Source: Rariloculus sp965263005
Lineage (GTDB): Bacteria > Pseudomonadota > Gammaproteobacteria > Steroidobacterales > Rariloculaceae
Direction of reading: 5' to 3'
Assembly (NCBI RefSeq): GCF_965263005.1
Contig: NZ_OZ253579.1
Span: forward strand, 1,426,001-1,490,000
DNA: 64,000 nt
Position numbers and translations under genes: made by a program. This document shows, piece by piece, positions 8,098 through 16,271 of the stretch. Under the pieces are notes generated by a model. That model had not been told where the DNA came from. It ran no database searches and was given only the letters and a program-made list of their open reading frames with translations. Numbering within the stretch: position 1 is the first letter of the stretch; every line of letters begins with the position of its first letter.

Positions 8098-8284
8098 TTG
8101 GTGAATCAACGGATCCCGCAGACCTGCAACGCGGCCACTCGCCGTGGCCGCTATTCGATCGCGGCTCCATTTCTGCCGACCAAGGGTAATTTTGTACGGT
8201 GAAAGTGCAAGTGGAAGGACTTATACAATGTGATATGGTTGATATGGTCCAGGGCGGTCCTGGTCGGCGCTTGAGGAAAGACGG

Positions 8285-8608
8285 ATGAAGTGGGATGGCC
8301 AGACAATCACCGTTGTCTGCACGATAATTCTGGCCGGAGCAGCGCTCGGCACGATGATCCAGACTGGATTTAGCCGGATTGACGCTCGTTTTGAATCCAT
8401 CGATTCTCGTGTCGATTCTCGTTTCGATTCTGTCGATTCTCGTTTCGACTCTATCGATTCTCGTTTCGATTCTGTCGATTTTCGTTTCGACTCTATCGAT
8501 TCTCGTTTCGACTCTATCGATACGCGACTCGATAACATCGATCGCCGAGTCAGCCGCGTTGAAGGCTACCTTTTCGGGCTTGAACCGGAACCGGGCGAGA
8601 GACTGTAA
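8285..8608 (+). CDS. Small membrane-anchored heptad-repeat coiled-coil protein
   Basis: This 107-residue protein has one N-terminal membrane segment (ITVVCTIILAGAALGTMI, residues 7-24). Then come about eight near-perfect seven-residue repeats of the form SRFDSID, and a C-terminal RRVSRVEGYLFGLEP. Ile/Val/Phe recur at heptad spacing, predicting a long coiled coil. Basic Arg and acidic Asp alternate, which suits an oligomer. The ATG follows a GAGGAAAG site. Proteins with this architecture (anchor, variable DxRFDxxD repeats, VSRIEGYL-like end) are common small hypotheticals near mobile DNA; none has a function I can name. Confidence 0.75.
   Translation: MKWDGQTITVVCTIILAGAALGTMIQTGFSRIDARFESIDSRVDSRFDSVDSRFDSIDSRFDSVDFRFDSIDSRFDSIDTRLDNIDRRVSRVEGYLFGLEPEPGERL
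8401..8521 (+). repeat. 21-bp tandem repeats encoding the heptads
   Basis: The DNA repeats in units near 21 bp of the type TCTCGTTTCGATTCTATCGAT, with sub-repeats and a few substitutions such as TCTGTCGAT and TTTTCGTTTC. One shorter unit sits near the start. Repeats this close in sequence can gain or lose units by slippage, so the coiled-coil length probably varies between strains. Confidence 0.8.
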
Positions 8609-8695
8609 ACGCGCGACCCAGCCGGAGCTTCAGCCAGGGCGGATCCGAATCGAGCGGCGCAATCTGACACTGCCGATCTAATAGATCAGTGCGCG

Positions 8696-8869
8696 CTACA
8701 GCAGCCGATACTCCGCGCTGAACTGGCGCCGCTTCGGCTTGGCCACGACCTCCGGGTCAGGCGTCAGTCTGGCGCGCCCGGCCCTGGGGGCCTCGTCGCT
8801 ACGCTCCTCAGCCCCCAGGGCCGAATAGGAAACCTCATTCAATGTCATCGAATCTCTCTCCGCGGTCAT
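8696..8869 (-). pseudogene. 5' fragment of an IS3-type transposase orfA
   Basis: The 57-codon minus-strand frame starts at ATG 8869 behind a good GGAGGTG site. It ends in PDPEVVAKPKRRQFSAEYRLL and then a TAG. PEV-KPKRR-FSAEYRLRIL is the usual N-terminal start of a family of IS3 OrfA proteins, so the gene breaks off at the beginning of its helix-turn-helix. A perfect 13-bp inverted repeat (8779-8791 with 8811-8823) lies inside it. Together with 6732-6975 it brackets the SDR and coiled-coil genes. Confidence 0.7.
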
Positions 8870-9438
8870 CGGTCTTCACCTCCACCGCCCTACAGTAATT
8901 CCAAAGGTTGCCGGTGTCTCAGTGATGTTGGCAGAGAGGGGGAGGCGCTGAACCAGCCTCTGATCCTCAACCCGCTCGTCCACGTTAGGCAAAGCCTTCC
9001 ATCTTGCTTAGTCTGCACTCCGTCAGACAGTCGAGCGCGGCCGAATTGGTCGCGAATCCCCGCATTTTTTTCCAATGGCTCAAGGGCTGTGAGTAAGTGA
9101 GGTCGCCACCGCCGACATCGACCTGTTCCGTCTGGACGAGTCCCGGTTCAGCGGGCACGGAGACCCGCTTGCGGCGCTCGTGCCGGTGCGGTGCGTCGTG
9201 GGTGCCGGAACTGATGATAGCCGGCGCCTGGCAAGTGCGCGGCGGGGAGCTTGCGAACGTCGATCTGGAAGCGCTCATGCACGAGCACGGGCGTAGTGCC
9301 GGGTCGCTCGCAGCGAAGGCTGGAACGTCTGCTCGCCGGAGCCGCTACAAGCGGCCGCTGATTCGGTTTTCGATGCTCGTCCCGGTCCTGTAGACTGGCG
9401 CGTGTCCCCAAAGTGACAGTGGTAAGGAGATCCGGACC
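8870..9438. other. Non-coding or decayed stretch
   Basis: No frame here has a recognisable domain. An open plus-strand frame (9097-9393) and its minus-strand counterpart have no convincing start site or motif. The stretch follows the IS fragment and may be further decayed IS sequence. The end holds an AAGGAGATC ribosome site for the gene at 9439. Confidence 0.4.
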
Positions 9439-10143
9439 ATGAGACCGATCCTCGCGGGCGTTGTTCTCGTCGGCCTGCTTGGCGCCGCGTCGGCGGCGGC
9501 CCAGTCCATGCCCGACATCAGCGGGCTCTGGATGGCGCCGGGAGAGGCGGTCCTGAGCCCCAACCTCGAACGTCAGGTCGGAGAGTTGCCGCTGACGCCG
9601 TACGGGCGCGAGCGCTACATGAACTTCGACCATGCCTTGAACACCGGCGCCCGGTGCCTGCCGTTGGGTCCGACGCGGACCTGGCAGGTGAATCTTCCGT
9701 TCAGAATCGTCCAGACACCGGAACTTGTCGTCATCGTCTACGAGGTCCGGCGGACGTTCCGAGTCATCTACACCGATGGCCGGGACCACCCGGACATTAT
9801 TTTCGACTATCCGGAGTGGATGGGGCATTCCGTCGGCCGGTACGAAGGCGACGCGCTGGTCTTCGAGACGGTCGGCATCAACCCCCGGGCGGACATCGAC
9901 AACATCGGGCACGAGCATAGTGACCAGTTGCGTCTTGTCGAGCGGATCCGGCGACCCGACGGCGAGACGCTCGACTGGGAAACAACCATCGAGGATCCCG
10001 TCTTCTATACCGAACCGTTCACCGTGAGGAAGACGTTCAACCGGGTGGAGAACGACCGGGTAATGGACTACACCTGTACGGAGAACGAACGCGACGCCGA
10101 ACACCTGGTTCCGGGCGTTGTCGTCGGTCCCGCGCAAGACTAG
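9439..10143 (+). CDS. Secreted protein of unknown function
   Basis: This 234-residue protein has a clear signal peptide (PILAGVVLVGLLGAASAAAQ, cut before SMPD). The mature part begins DISGLWMAPGEA and has a pattern of short strands with many aromatic and acidic residues (RRTFRVIYTDGRDHPDI, YEGDALVFETVGI), suggesting a beta-rich or lipocalin-like fold. I recognise it as a widespread exported hypothetical type often found next to DUF6152 genes, not as an enzyme. It is 12 bp from the DUF6152 gene downstream and certainly co-transcribed with it. A strong AAGGAG site supports the start. Confidence 0.7.
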   Translation: MRPILAGVVLVGLLGAASAAAQSMPDISGLWMAPGEAVLSPNLERQVGELPLTPYGRERYMNFDHALNTGARCLPLGPTRTWQVNLPFRIVQTPELVVIVYEVRRTFRVIYTDGRDHPDIIFDYPEWMGHSVGRYEGDALVFETVGINPRADIDNIGHEHSDQLRLVERIRRPDGETLDWETTIEDPVFYTEPFTVRKTFNRVENDRVMDYTCTENERDAEHLVPGVVVGPAQD

Positions 10144-10155
10144 GAGGACTGGGCT

Positions 10156-10560
10156 ATGAAACGCAATCTGTGGGTCGGTCTTGTGGTTGTTTCAGCATTG
10201 GCGTTCACGGCGTCGGCCAGCGCGCATCATTCGTTTGCCGCGCAGTACGACGCTGACAAACGGATCGAGTTCGAGGGCACCGTGACGCGGATGGAGTGGA
10301 TGAGTCCCCACATCTATTTCTACGTCGACGTGCGGGACGCTAGCGGCGACGTGACCAGTTACGCCGTCGAAGGCGGGGCCCCGACGCGCCTCTACCGGCA
10401 AGGATGGCAGCCCGACACCTTGCAGCCCGGGGACACGGTCTCGGTCGAAGGAGCCCTCGCGCGCAATGGTTCTCCAACCGTCAACGCATCGACCATCACC
10501 AAGGACGGCCGCCGGCTGTTTGCCGGATCGTCGAACCCGGATGATGCGACGAACGACTGA
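10156..10560 (+). CDS. DUF6152 family secreted protein
   Basis: This 134-residue protein has a signal peptide (LVVVSALAFTASASA) followed by the family hallmark AHHSFAAQYDADK near residue 23. The beta-strand block VTRMEWMSPHIYFYVDV and the GDTVSVEG turn follow. DUF6152 is an OB-like small beta-barrel family of unknown function found in the periplasm of many environmental bacteria, often beside quinoprotein or other exported oxidation systems. It forms a two-gene unit with the preceding secreted protein. Confidence 0.8.
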   Translation: MKRNLWVGLVVVSALAFTASASAHHSFAAQYDADKRIEFEGTVTRMEWMSPHIYFYVDVRDASGDVTSYAVEGGAPTRLYRQGWQPDTLQPGDTVSVEGALARNGSPTVNASTITKDGRRLFAGSSNPDDATND

Positions 10561-10882
10561 CGGACCGTTCTTTTCCCCCTAAGACGCGCGGCTCCGGCGC
10601 TCGTAGAGGCCGGCGGCGTATACAACGCCGGCAGCCCGGCCGAGTGGAGTTTTAGCGAGTGGCTTTGCCATCTGGCGGCCACAGTCGCAGATGAGCCAAA
10701 TCTTTCGCCAGGATCAACCCGCATACCGCTTGACCCACTCGAAATTCAAAAGAGCCGCGCTTGTTCGAGTCGATCGGGAATATGCCGCCGGCTGAAAGAG
10801 TAGAGGCGTACTATCAAAATCAGGAGTGGGCCAAGGTGGCCTGACTCGAACTGACGAGTCTGCGGTATTCCAGGGGCGGTTC
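10561..10882. other. Intergenic stretch, no gene recognised
   Basis: It contains a GGCCGGCGGCGTATACAACGCCGG palindrome-like patch near 10609-10633 that could act as part of a terminator for the DUF6152 gene. Otherwise there are only short open frames without motifs. Confidence 0.35.
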
Positions 10883-11371
10883 ATGTTCATGGCTTGTGTC
10901 ACTCGTCGAGCAGTCAAGTCCGATGCTGCGGCAGCGTGTGAGGTCGTGAGGCGCTCCGTCGTTGAGCTGTGCGTGGAGGATCACCGCGGAGATGGCAAGA
11001 TTCTGGCCGAGTGGCTCGAGAACAAGACGACGGTTAATTTCGAGGACTGGATCGCCTCAGATCGCCACGTGGCATTGGTGGCCGAGCGAGAGGGAGCGAT
11101 CGTTGGATTCGATCTTATGAATTTAGCCGGAGTTATCGCGTTGCTGTACGTTTCACCTGATGCGCGGTTTTCCGGTGTCAGCAAGGCGCTACTGTCAGCG
11201 CTCGAGGAAGAGGCTCTCAACGCCGGGATTCGGACAATGAAACTCGAAAGCAGCGTCACGGCGCTGCGTTTCTACAGGAGCGCGGGCTACTCACTGGAAG
11301 GAGATGCGACGCACGGATTCGGCCTGACATGTTGTTATCCGATGTTTCGACAGATTGGCCGCAGCGAGTGA
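10883..11371 (+). CDS. GNAT family N-acetyltransferase
   Basis: This protein of about 162 residues has the GNAT fold order: N-terminal helices, a strand HVALVAEREGAIVGFDLM, the central strand VIALLYVSPDARFSGVSKALLSALE holding the acetyl-CoA loop (normally R/Q-x-x-G-x-G/A, here RFSGVS), and a final LESSVTALRFYRSAGY. The frame is open to 10826, but ATG 10883 (or 10889) follows an AGGGG site and starts close to the first strand. The substrate is unknown. It stands alone, with no neighbour suggesting a pathway. Confidence 0.8.
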   Translation: MFMACVTRRAVKSDAAAACEVVRRSVVELCVEDHRGDGKILAEWLENKTTVNFEDWIASDRHVALVAEREGAIVGFDLMNLAGVIALLYVSPDARFSGVSKALLSALEEEALNAGIRTMKLESSVTALRFYRSAGYSLEGDATHGFGLTCCYPMFRQIGRSE

Positions 11372-11522
11372 GCGCGGGGGCCGCATCCCCCGGCATCTCC
11401 CCGCAGGTCCGGCGCTCCCCGGGGGGTGCGCGGCGGCGCCCCGGGATTCTTCGGAGACGATCCGGCCGGATCGGCTAGGATAGTGGTCCTGAAGACATCC
11501 GAAACCGAGGAGAAAGACAAGC

Positions 11523-12641
11523 ATGACCGACTATCGATGGAGTGTTGTGAAACAGGCCCTCGCCCTCGCCGCGGTGTTCGTCGTCGCCGCCGGCCCAGCC
11601 GCGGCCCAGGAGGGCTCGGCGGACCTCGTCCAGCGGGCTTTGCCGAACCCCAACCCCGAGGTCGCCTTGAACTGGGCCGCGCTGCCCGACGGCCGGACGT
11701 GGGGCTCGACCGCCGGCATCGACATCGACCCGACCGACGGCCACGTCTGGGTCTACGACCGCTGCGGCGGGATCGCGCTTGCCGGCGGATGCGCGGCCAA
11801 CCCGACCATCGAACCGATCCTGAAGTACGACCGGAACACCGGCGAGAGGCTCGCCAGCTTCGGCGCCGGACTCTTCGTGCTGCCGCACGGCCTGCACGTC
11901 GACGACGACGGCAACGTCTGGGTCACCGACTCTCAGGGCAACGGCGAGATCGGCCACCAGGTCTTCAAGTTCAGCCCCGAGGGCGAGGTCCTCATGACCC
12001 TCGGCATCGCCGGCGACCCGGGCAGCGACCCGGAGGGCCGTCATCTCAACGAGCCGTGCGACGTCATCACCTGGGGTCCGACTGGCGACATCTTCGTCTC
12101 GGACGGCCACAGCGGGCAAAATCCGGACCCGCCGGCGGGGCGGACCGGGCGCATCCTCAAGTACGACCGCGACGGCAACTTCATCAAGCAGTGGGGCGAG
12201 ATCGGCTTCCGGCCCGGCCAGTTCCGCACGCCGCACGCCATGGAGTTCGACTCGCAGGGCCGCCTGTTCGTCGCGGACCGGGGCAACCACCGCATCCAGA
12301 TCTTCGATCGGGAAGGCGAGTTGCTGGACATCTACTACCAGTTCAGCCGCATCAGCGGGCTGTACATCACCGCCGACGACACGCTGTACGCCATCGACTC
12401 CGAGTCGCAGGAGACCAACCACTACGGCTGGAAGAACGGCGTGCGCATCGGCCCGGCCGGCGAGGATCGGGTGACCGGGTTCATTCCGCCGCACGTGCCT
12501 GAAGAGGGCCGCACGCTGCAGGGCCTCGCCGGCGAGGGCATCGCGGTCGACGCCGACGGCAACGTCTTCGTGGCGGAAGGACCCGCCTCGCGCCCCTTCG
12601 CGGGCGGCGGCGTCACGAAGTACAGCAAGGTCATGAACTGA
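11523..12641 (+). CDS. Secreted NHL-repeat beta-propeller protein
   Basis: This 372-residue protein has a signal peptide (ALALAAVFVVAAGPAAAQ). Several NHL-type blades follow (LHVDDDGNVWVTD, CDVITWGPTGDIFVSDG, MEFDSQGRLFVADRGNHRIQIFD, IAVDADGNVFVAE), predicting a six-bladed propeller. The family includes peptidyl-alpha-hydroxyglycine lyase-like proteins; the enzymatic metal ligands cannot be assigned by eye, so ligand binding or hydrolysis are both possible. A close paralogue lies at 27858-28907 with the same WAxLPDGR start. Codon use here is extremely C/G-biased in third positions compared with the neighbours at 10.9 and 13 kb. Confidence 0.8.
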   Translation: MTDYRWSVVKQALALAAVFVVAAGPAAAQEGSADLVQRALPNPNPEVALNWAALPDGRTWGSTAGIDIDPTDGHVWVYDRCGGIALAGGCAANPTIEPILKYDRNTGERLASFGAGLFVLPHGLHVDDDGNVWVTDSQGNGEIGHQVFKFSPEGEVLMTLGIAGDPGSDPEGRHLNEPCDVITWGPTGDIFVSDGHSGQNPDPPAGRTGRILKYDRDGNFIKQWGEIGFRPGQFRTPHAMEFDSQGRLFVADRGNHRIQIFDREGELLDIYYQFSRISGLYITADDTLYAIDSESQETNHYGWKNGVRIGPAGEDRVTGFIPPHVPEEGRTLQGLAGEGIAVDADGNVFVAEGPASRPFAGGGVTKYSKVMN

Positions 12642-12669
12642 TCGGCGCAAGAACCGAAATCCGCACCAC

Positions 12670-12703
12670 GTCCTCGCGGGGCTTGCCGATGCCTCGCGAG
12701 GAC
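12670..12703 (+). terminator. Probable hairpin terminator of the propeller gene
   Basis: GTCCTCGCG at 12670-12678 pairs perfectly with CGCGAGGAC at 12695-12703 around a 16-base GC-rich loop, 28 bases after the stop codon. There is no long T run behind it, so termination may be weak or the hairpin may protect the 3' end. Confidence 0.5.
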
Positions 12704-12774
12704 GCCTTCCCGTAGCGTCGCCGGCGCCTTGCGCCTGGCCGCGCCGCAAACGCCCGAGGAGGCCGAAACGCCGA

Positions 12775-12860
12775 GGAAACTGCATCGGCCGCGGTTATTG
12801 GGCGACAATGGCCCCTCGTACGTGTCGGCGGAGCCCGCGGCGTGGCTGAATGCTCGAGCC
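12775..12860 (+). pseudogene. Tiny transposase integrase-core remnant
   Basis: One plus-strand frame reads RPRLLGDNGPSYVSAEPAAWL, which is the second-Asp region of the rve core used by IS3-type transposases (usual form RPRLLSDNGPSYVS). About 28 residues are recognisable and the frame then loses similarity. The neighbouring bases up to 13017 contain no gene. It is a footprint of a further vanished IS. Confidence 0.7.
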
Positions 12861-13017
12861 ATGGCCATATTGGAGAAATTACGAACATACCTGGCGATTC
12901 TGGAAGTAAAGCACGTGACGCCTGACAATCGCATCCAGCCGGACCGAACGACTCGCTACGCTCGCGGTTTGGCCGCTGATGCGAACCGTTGGGCAGACAC
13001 AACGCGTTGAGACAAGC

Positions 13018-13608
13018 ATGAGCGAGCCCGCAAAAACCGTATGCGTGTACTGCGCGTCTAGTCGTTCCTGTCACAGGGAGTACCACAAGGCGGCCTACGA
13101 CCTTGGCCGAATTCTGGCCGAACAGGGCTTCACGATTGTTTACGGAGGTGGAGGGTTCGGCTCAATGGGCGCCATGGCTGATGGTGCAATCTCACGGGGC
13201 GGTCGAATCATCGGTATCTTGCCGAAATTCATGCAGGCCCTCGAATGGGGGCACAACGGGCTGTCCGAACTCAGACTTGTTGAAGACCTCCGGGAGCGTA
13301 AGCACATAATGCTCGCTGAGAGCCAAGCGGTGGTCGCACTACCCGGCGGCTCCGGCACGCTTGAAGAACTTCTGGAGGCGGTAACGTTGAAGCGCCTCGG
13401 CATTTACCTGAATCCGATCGTTCTCGTGAACACTCGCGGTTTTTTCGATCCTCTGGTCACGTTACTGCACGATGCGATAGGTGAAAGCTTCATGGACGAG
13501 CGGCACGGCGAAATGTGGCAGGTCGTAACCGAACCTGGTGGCGTACCGACTGCGCTTGCAACGGCCCCGGCGTGGTCCGCCGATGCGAGAAAATTCGCCA
13601 GTCGGTGA
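13018..13608 (+). CDS. LOG family protein (TIGR00730, nucleotide 5'-monophosphate phosphoribohydrolase)
   Basis: This 196-residue Rossmann-like protein has the family motifs: VYCASSR near the start, VYGGGGFGSMGAMADGA near residue 42, LRERKHIML near 97 and the catalytic PGGSGTLEEL near 114. LOG/YvdD/PpnN-type enzymes cleave the base from nucleoside monophosphates, including cytokinin ribotides. Which substrate is used in bacteria is often unclear. The ATG at 13018 lies right before the first strand; the frame is open back to 12979. No operon partners are visible. Confidence 0.9.
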   Translation: MSEPAKTVCVYCASSRSCHREYHKAAYDLGRILAEQGFTIVYGGGGFGSMGAMADGAISRGGRIIGILPKFMQALEWGHNGLSELRLVEDLRERKHIMLAESQAVVALPGGSGTLEELLEAVTLKRLGIYLNPIVLVNTRGFFDPLVTLLHDAIGESFMDERHGEMWQVVTEPGGVPTALATAPAWSADARKFASR

Positions 13609-13833
13609 ACAAGCTGCCCAACAAACGACAGGAGCTGACAGCGGCAGCGGTCATTACCTTCATGACGAGTCGAGCAGCCGTCGACAAGGATCGACATTAG
13701 TCCAGAACAGCAATAAGTCGGGAAGTTGGGATGCGAGCGCGTTCGTTGTCCGCTGCCATCGTTCGGGCTGCTAGACCTCCGCCCTCACGGCGCATTGGGG
13801 GTGACGCCTGCTTTTTCTCGGACCATATAATGG

Positions 13834-13881
13834 ATATATAGTTATATATTTGACATGTGAGTTGATCTATAAAACTAGATC
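13834..13881 (+). promoter_or_regulatory. AT-rich promoter/operator region of the hipBA-like pair
   Basis: In this GC-rich window a patch from about 13820 to 13935 is strongly AT-rich. It contains two inverted repeats: ATATATA-GT-TATATAT at 13834-13849, and GATCTA-TAAAAC-TAGATC at 13864-13881. Such palindromes directly before an HTH antitoxin gene are typical operators for autoregulation. They do not match the E. coli HipB operator consensus, so binding is inferred. Confidence 0.5.
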
Positions 13882-13957
13882 TTTTCTTGCCCCACCTCCA
13901 AGTTCACGATATGTTAGTGTATATCATTTAAGATTTGTGATGCAGAAAGACAGATCG

Positions 13958-14560
13958 ATGAGCTACGCAACCGACCACATCGCGACGACCCTCAAAAAGG
14001 CCCGCGAGGCGAAGGGCCTGAGCCAGCGCGCCCTGAGCGGCCTTGCCGGTATACCGCAAAGCCATATCTCGAAGATCGAGAGCGGCGCGGTCGATTTGCG
14101 CCTTACGAGCCTGGTCGAACTGGCCCGCGCCCTCGATATGGAACTCACCCTTGTCCCGCGCAAGAGCCTCGCCGCAGTCGATTCCATTGTCCGCAGCACC
14201 GAGGCCAAGCCGCGCCGCGTCGGCGAACACACCGCCGCCATCCGCAGGGAATCGAAGCGTTTGCAGGACAACCTGAACAGGGTCTTGCACAAATACCCGA
14301 CCAATCCTGAACTTGCCCAGATGCAGCGCGCGATCCGCGACCTGCGAAACTTGCGCTTCGTCCTGGTCGATCCCGACGGGCTGCGTGATGCGAACAGGGC
14401 CATCGACGCGTTCATCGAACATCGGGACACCGATGGTCTCCGCCGCGCTCTCATCGAATTGAAGCGCCTGCGCAATGCCGCGGCGCACAGTGCGGCGTCC
14501 GCTCCGGCAGATACCGTGCGTCCGGCTTACGCGCTGGAGGAGGACGACCATGGCCGATGA
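13958..14560 (+). CDS. HipB-like antitoxin with long C-terminal extension
   Basis: This 200-residue protein begins with a Cro/CI-type helix-turn-helix (residues 8-65: LKKAREAKGLSQRALSGLAG then IPQSHISKIESGAVD). HipB antitoxins are usually under 100 residues. Here a second, mostly helical part of about 120 residues follows (RRESKRLQDNLNRVLHKYP, ALIELKRLRNAAAH). The start at 13958 gives MSYATDH directly before the HTH; ATG 13940 is in frame. It overlaps the toxin gene by 11 bp, with the toxin's AGGAGG site inside this gene, so the two are translationally coupled. It should neutralise the kinase and repress the pair's promoter. Confidence 0.85.
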   Translation: MSYATDHIATTLKKAREAKGLSQRALSGLAGIPQSHISKIESGAVDLRLTSLVELARALDMELTLVPRKSLAAVDSIVRSTEAKPRRVGEHTAAIRRESKRLQDNLNRVLHKYPTNPELAQMQRAIRDLRNLRFVLVDPDGLRDANRAIDAFIEHRDTDGLRRALIELKRLRNAAAHSAASAPADTVRPAYALEEDDHGR

Positions 14561-15791
14561 TGTCACCGTCCTGCGCGTGCTGCTTTACGGCCAGCCGATC
14601 GGCTCGCTCACACGGCTTTCCGGCGACCGTACGCTGTTCGCTTTCAATGATGCCTACATTGCCGACAAGAACCGCCCGACGCTGAGCCTTGGGTTCAAGG
14701 ATGACCTTGGCAACCTGATGACGGACTTCAATCCCGTGCAGACGCGGGTCATGGCGTTCTTTTCCAACCTGCTGCCCGAAGCGCGGATGCGCACCTATCT
14801 CGCAGAACGTGCCGGCGTGAATCCCGTGCGTGAATTCTTCCTGCTCTGGGTCCTTGGCCAGGACCTGCCCGGTGCCGTCACCATCCAGCCCGCCGACGAC
14901 GAGGGCTGGCCTTTCGATGCCGATGAAGGACCTGAAGGTTCCGCTCAAGCTGCAAGAGCCAACGCGCTGCGTTTTTCCCTTGCGGGCGTGCAACTCAAAT
15001 TCCCGACAATCGAAGATGCGCGCGCGGGCCTCACTATCCCCGCCAGGGGCGTCGGCGGTTCATGGATCGTCAAGCTTCCCGCGCGTGAGTTCGACGGCGT
15101 CCCCGAGAACGAATTTTCGATGATGACGCTCGCCCGCCTGGTCGGCATCGACGTGCCCGCGGTCAAGCTCGTTGACGTTTCGGACATCGGGAACCTGCCA
15201 GGCGGCATCCAAACGCTCAACGGGCAGGCCCTCGCCGTCGAGCGCTTCGACCGGCTCTCCGACGGGACTCAAGTCCATATCGAGGACTTCGCGCAAGTGT
15301 TCGGGCTTCATCCCGCCGACAAGTACCGCAAGGCCAGTTCGATGAACATCGCCAGCGTCATCGGCGCCGAGAGCAATCTTGCCGATATCGCAGAGTTCGT
15401 GCGCCGCCTGACCTTCAATATGCTGATCGGCAACGCGGACATGCATGTCAAGAACTGGTCGGTGATGTACCCCGATACGCGTCATGCCGTGCTCGCGCCA
15501 GCCTACGACTTCGTGGCGACGATCGCCTATATCCCCGATGACACGGCTGCGCTGAAGGTCAGCCGCACCAAGCGTTTCGACGGCTTTTCCGAAGATGAAC
15601 TTTCGCACTTGGCCGCACGGGCCCGTCTGCCGGCAAAGATCGTGCTCGATACCGCGCGCGAAACGGTGGCCCAGTTCCATGAACGGTGGCAGGCGGAAAA
15701 GAACAACCTGCCGCTTGCGGCTCACGCGGTGAAGGCCATCGAGGCCCACATGAAAAAAATTCCGCTGGTACATCCCGGGACAGGGGCCTAG
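14550..15791 (+). CDS. HipA-like serine/threonine kinase toxin
   Basis: This 413-residue protein is near the family size (about 410-440). The N-terminal HipA_N part shows VLLYGQPIGSLTR and AFFSNLLPEARMRTYL. The kinase part shows RFSLAGVQLKFP with the P-loop-like region near residue 140, WIVKLP near 172 and the catalytic LIGNADMHVKNWSVMY near 293, where Asp and Asn bind metal. AYDFVATI near 321 provides the DFD-like position. E. coli HipA phosphorylates glutamyl-tRNA synthetase; related HipA types target other proteins, so the target here is uncertain. All catalytic residues look present. An IS fragment starts two bases after its stop. Confidence 0.88.
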   Translation: MADDVTVLRVLLYGQPIGSLTRLSGDRTLFAFNDAYIADKNRPTLSLGFKDDLGNLMTDFNPVQTRVMAFFSNLLPEARMRTYLAERAGVNPVREFFLLWVLGQDLPGAVTIQPADDEGWPFDADEGPEGSAQAARANALRFSLAGVQLKFPTIEDARAGLTIPARGVGGSWIVKLPAREFDGVPENEFSMMTLARLVGIDVPAVKLVDVSDIGNLPGGIQTLNGQALAVERFDRLSDGTQVHIEDFAQVFGLHPADKYRKASSMNIASVIGAESNLADIAEFVRRLTFNMLIGNADMHVKNWSVMYPDTRHAVLAPAYDFVATIAYIPDDTAALKVSRTKRFDGFSEDELSHLAARARLPAKIVLDTARETVAQFHERWQAEKNNLPLAAHAVKAIEAHMKKIPLVHPGTGA

Positions 15792-15792
15792 T

Positions 15793-16023
15793 GTGACGGC
15801 TTGGAGTGACTCGATCTTCGATTTCATGAAAGCGCACCAGGCCACCTGTCCGGTTCGGGTGATGAGCCGGCTGCTGGGAGTCTCCGCCAGTGGATTCTAT
15901 GCGTGGTTGAAGGGTCCGCGGTCGAGGCGAGCGCTCCAGGATATTGCATTGACGGTGAGGACCCGCGCGATTTCTCGCCGCTCGGCTGCAAGAAATTTAG
16001 GGTCGCGCATTCTTTTCTGCTAG
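15793..16023 (+). pseudogene. 5' fragment of an IS3-type transposase orfB
   Basis: The frame encodes FDFMKAHQATCPVRVMSR then LLGVSASGFYAWLKGP and RRALQDIALTVR. This is the N-terminal segment of IS3-type OrfB (the usual text is MCRVLGVSRSGYYAW). After about 60 residues similarity ends and the frame stops at 16023. It directly abuts hipA. It is not from the intact IS copies in this window, whose OrfB has a different N-terminus. Confidence 0.78.
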
Positions 16024-16106
16024 AGCCTCGTTCTCGTTGCTGGATCAGACCACATCTCTTGTTGGACGATGATTGTCAGTAATGCGAGCCATTGTGGACC
16101 ATATTT

Positions 16107-16137
16107 TGGGTAGCCCCTCACATTGAGGGGCTACCCA
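16107..16137. repeat. Very strong 14-bp perfect hairpin
   Basis: TGGGTAGCCCCTCA at 16107-16120 is the exact complement of TGAGGGGCTACCCA at 16124-16137, leaving a 3-base loop. It sits in the gene-free stretch 16024-16271 between the IS fragment and the HAD gene. No T run follows on either strand, so it is not a standard terminator. It may be an IS end or a small palindromic repeat. Confidence 0.75.
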
Positions 16138-16271
16138 TAAATCGGTCCACGGAGGAGGCGATTTCTGACAGACTTGGACTTGGTGGCGTTTGATGCCCTT
16201 TGTCTTGGACCCCTCCGGGCATGCCGTGATCCCGAGTGCGGCGTGAGGCGACGCGTCATCGGAGTTTGCTG

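Noticed and set aside
8401..8521. Regular 21-bp repeats as a CRISPR array
   Set aside because: There are no unique spacers; the repeats are continuous and encode heptads in frame.
8779..8823. 13-bp perfect inverted repeat as a free-standing terminator
   Set aside because: It lies inside the coding part of a transposase orfA fragment with an intact start on the minus strand, so it is more simply part of that gene.
11426..12502. Long alternative open frames overlapping the NHL gene on both strands
   Set aside because: They are by-products of extreme third-position GC; they lack motifs and signal sequences, whereas the NHL frame has a signal peptide and blades.
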